Source: Kaistella sp. SH40-3
GTDB taxonomy: Bacteria > Bacteroidota > Bacteroidia > Flavobacteriales > Weeksellaceae
Assembly: GCF_030686865.1 (NCBI RefSeq)
Contig: NZ_JAQYUS010000005.1
Coordinates: 1 to 64,000 of the forward strand
Length of the DNA: 64,000 nt
Direction of reading: 5' to 3'
Shown in pieces: positions 62,530 to 64,000 of this stretch; the stretch's first letter is position 1, and each line of letters begins with the position of its first letter. The notes below the pieces were generated by a model. That model saw only the letters and a program-made list of their open reading frames with translations. It ran no database searches and was not told the origin of the DNA. A program made the translations under genes and the position numbers.

Positions 62530-64000
62530 CTACAATTTCTGTTTCAAATATTTCCCCGTATGCGATTTTTTATTATTCACCAAATCTTCGGGAGTTCCTT
62601 CAAAAACAACTTCGCCACCGTATTTTCCGGCTTCCGGGCCGATGTCGATAATGTAATCTGCGGTTTTGATAATATCGGGTTGGTGTTCAATAACGATTAC
62701 TGAATGTCCAAGTTCTATTAAGGCCTGAAGGGATTTTAATAATTTATTAATATCGTGAAAATGCAAACCTGTTGAAGGTTCATCAAAAATAAATAATGAT
62801 TTATCGGTCGTTGCGCCTTTTACTAAAAACGAGGCTAACTTTACTCTTTGTGCCTCACCGCCGGAAAGGGTAGAGGAACTTTGGCCCAATTGTAAATAGC
62901 CCAAACCAACGTCCTGCAAAGGTTTTAGTTTGGTAACAATTTTCGGCTGCTCATTATCTTTAAAAAACTCCAGCGCTTCGTCAACGGTTAAATGAAGAAT
63001 ATCTGAAATGTTCTTTTCGTCGAATTTAATTTCGAGGATTTCGTTTTTAAATCTTTGTCCTTTACAGGTTTCACATTCCAATTCAATATCAGCCATAAAC
63101 TGCATGGATACGGTAATTACACCTTCACCTTTACACTCATCACATCGTCCGCCATCCACATTAAAAGAAAAATGTTTTGGCATTAAACCCTGCATTTTTG
63201 CCAGTTTCTGTTTTGAGAACAAATCACGAATATCGTCGTAGGCTTTGAGGTAAGTCACCGGATTTGAACGCGAAGATTTACCAATCGGATTCTGATCGAT
63301 GAGTTCAATATTTTTAATGAGTTTCGTCGGGAAATCTACAGAATCGTAATTGCCCTTTTTTCCGCCCATTCCCAGTTGAATCTGAATGTCATTGGTCAAA
63401 ATTTCTTTCATTAAAGTAGATTTTCCACTTCCTGAAACTCCTGAAATTACGACCAGACATTCCAGCGGAATATCAACATCAATATTTTTCAAATTATTTT
63501 GTCGAGCGCCTTTAATATGAATCCATTCTTTTGGTTTACGACGGCTTTCCGGAACTTTTATTTCTAATCTTCCAGTCAGATATTTTGAAGTTAAAGTGTC
63601 TGCATTTTCGAGTTCATCAAAGTTTCCAGCGAACACCAATTCGCCACCAAGATACCCGGCTTCCGGACCAATGTCGATGATGTAATCTGCGGCTTTCATT
63701 ACGTCTTCATCGTGTTCAACAACGATTACGGTGTTTCCTAAATCACGAAGACTTTTTAAAACTTCAATTAAATTTTCAGTGTCTCGGGAATGCAGACCAA
63801 TCGAAGGTTCATCTAAAATATAGATCGATCCAACCAACGAACTTCCGAGTGAAGTCGCTAAATTAATACGCTGACTTTCCCCACCAGAAAGCGTATTCGA
63901 GGTTCTGTTAATGGTTAAATATCCCAAACCAACTTTATCCAAAAATTCTAAACGCGTCGTAATTTCGTACAGCAAACGTTTTGCAATTTCAGCATCGTGT
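62530..64000 (-). CDS. uvrA: Excinuclease ABC subunit A, C-terminal half (partial)
   Basis: About 490 codons to the window edge, where the reading frame continues (AEIAKRLLYEITTR). It contains the first ABC signature NTLSGGESQR with Walker B YILDEPSIGLHSRD, then the second ATPase with Walker A ISGVSGSGKST, the zinc module CDECKGEG..CETCKGQRF, signature STLSGGEAQR and FIFDEPSTGLHF. UvrA scans DNA for lesions with UvrB. Full proteins have about 940 residues, so roughly half lies outside the window. Confidence 0.95.
   Translation of the reverse strand, partial: HDAEIAKRLLYEITTRLEFLDKVGLGYLTINRTSNTLSGGESQRINLATSLGSSLVGSIYILDEPSIGLHSRDTENLIEVLKSLRDLGNTVIVVEHDEDVMKAADYIIDIGPEAGYLGGELVFAGNFDELENADTLTSKYLTGRLEIKVPESRRKPKEWIHIKGARQNNLKNIDVDIPLECLVVISGVSGSGKSTLMKEILTNDIQIQLGMGGKKGNYDSVDFPTKLIKNIELIDQNPIGKSSRSNPVTYLKAYDDIRDLFSKQKLAKMQGLMPKHFSFNVDGGRCDECKGEGVITVSMQFMADIELECETCKGQRFKNEILEIKFDEKNISDILHLTVDEALEFFKDNEQPKIVTKLKPLQDVGLGYLQLGQSSSTLSGGEAQRVKLASFLVKGATTDKSLFIFDEPSTGLHFHDINKLLKSLQALIELGHSVIVIEHQPDIIKTADYIIDIGPEAGKYGGEVVFEGTPEDLVNNKKSHTGKYLKQKL

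Overview
The window is AT-rich and carries several hallmarks of Bacteroidota, most likely a flavobacterium of the Chryseobacterium/Kaistella group (Weeksellaceae). These are -7 elements of the form TAnnTTTG, a type IX secretion sorting domain, HmuY-family proteins, DUF6660/DUF3347/DUF6428/DUF6607 proteins, and RND permeases fused to TolC. The genus is an inference.

Layout. 1-1577: palindromic, attC-like DNA followed by a tyrosine recombinase. 2342-18398: a copper/silver module, with two small metal-binding secreted proteins, a DUF3347 protein, a CusA-type permease split into two ORFs, TolC, two CusB-type adaptors, a haem-binding-domain protein and an HMA-AraC regulator; then a second DUF3347 protein, a CopA ATPase, a DUF305 protein and a multicopper oxidase fused to a CopB-like domain. 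18682-21741: a ferredoxin-like protein and an arsenic operon (arsR, DUF6428, arsenate reductase, ACR3) with a duplicated operator. 21804-22387: two truncated genes joined end to end. 22537-32748: a Zn/Cd/Co module (DUF6660, CzcA-TolC fusion, CzcB, ZIP, P1B ATPase) followed by a CadC-like repressor, a MerT-MerP fusion and a Cys-rich GDCC protein. 32938-34557: gene remains (Fur family, YnfA) around an intact methyltransferase. 34681-36320: a tripartite HipB-HipS-HipT toxin locus with three operator-like repeats exactly 60 bp apart.

36460-36668 looks like a free-standing small RNA gene, and its 3' core recurs at 48028-48107. 37042-47141 is a haem/iron acquisition locus (HmuY-like proteins, two TonB-dependent receptors, DUF6607, a PepSY membrane protein). 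48197-51478 holds a DHH-like protein convergent with a cytosine-C5 DNA methyltransferase, plus an unknown protein. 51989-57310 is a mutagenesis cassette: a LexA-like S24 repressor, a Y-family polymerase and a DnaE-type polymerase, with a palindromic operator between the divergent genes. The remainder is housekeeping: M28 peptidase, a second HMA-AraC regulator, Dps, a PepSY-like protein, glucokinase, tRNA-Arg(CCT) and the C-terminal half of UvrA, which runs off the right edge.

Overall the left 34 kb reads as a composite metal-resistance island assembled from modules with decayed genes at the joints. The most interesting candidates for under-described biology are the 60-bp-phased operators of the tripartite Hip locus, the duplicated small RNA core, the S24 repressor/Y-polymerase/DnaE cassette with its paired operators, the DHH-like protein paired with a DNA methyltransferase, the HMA-AraC regulators, and the palindrome array beside the recombinase.
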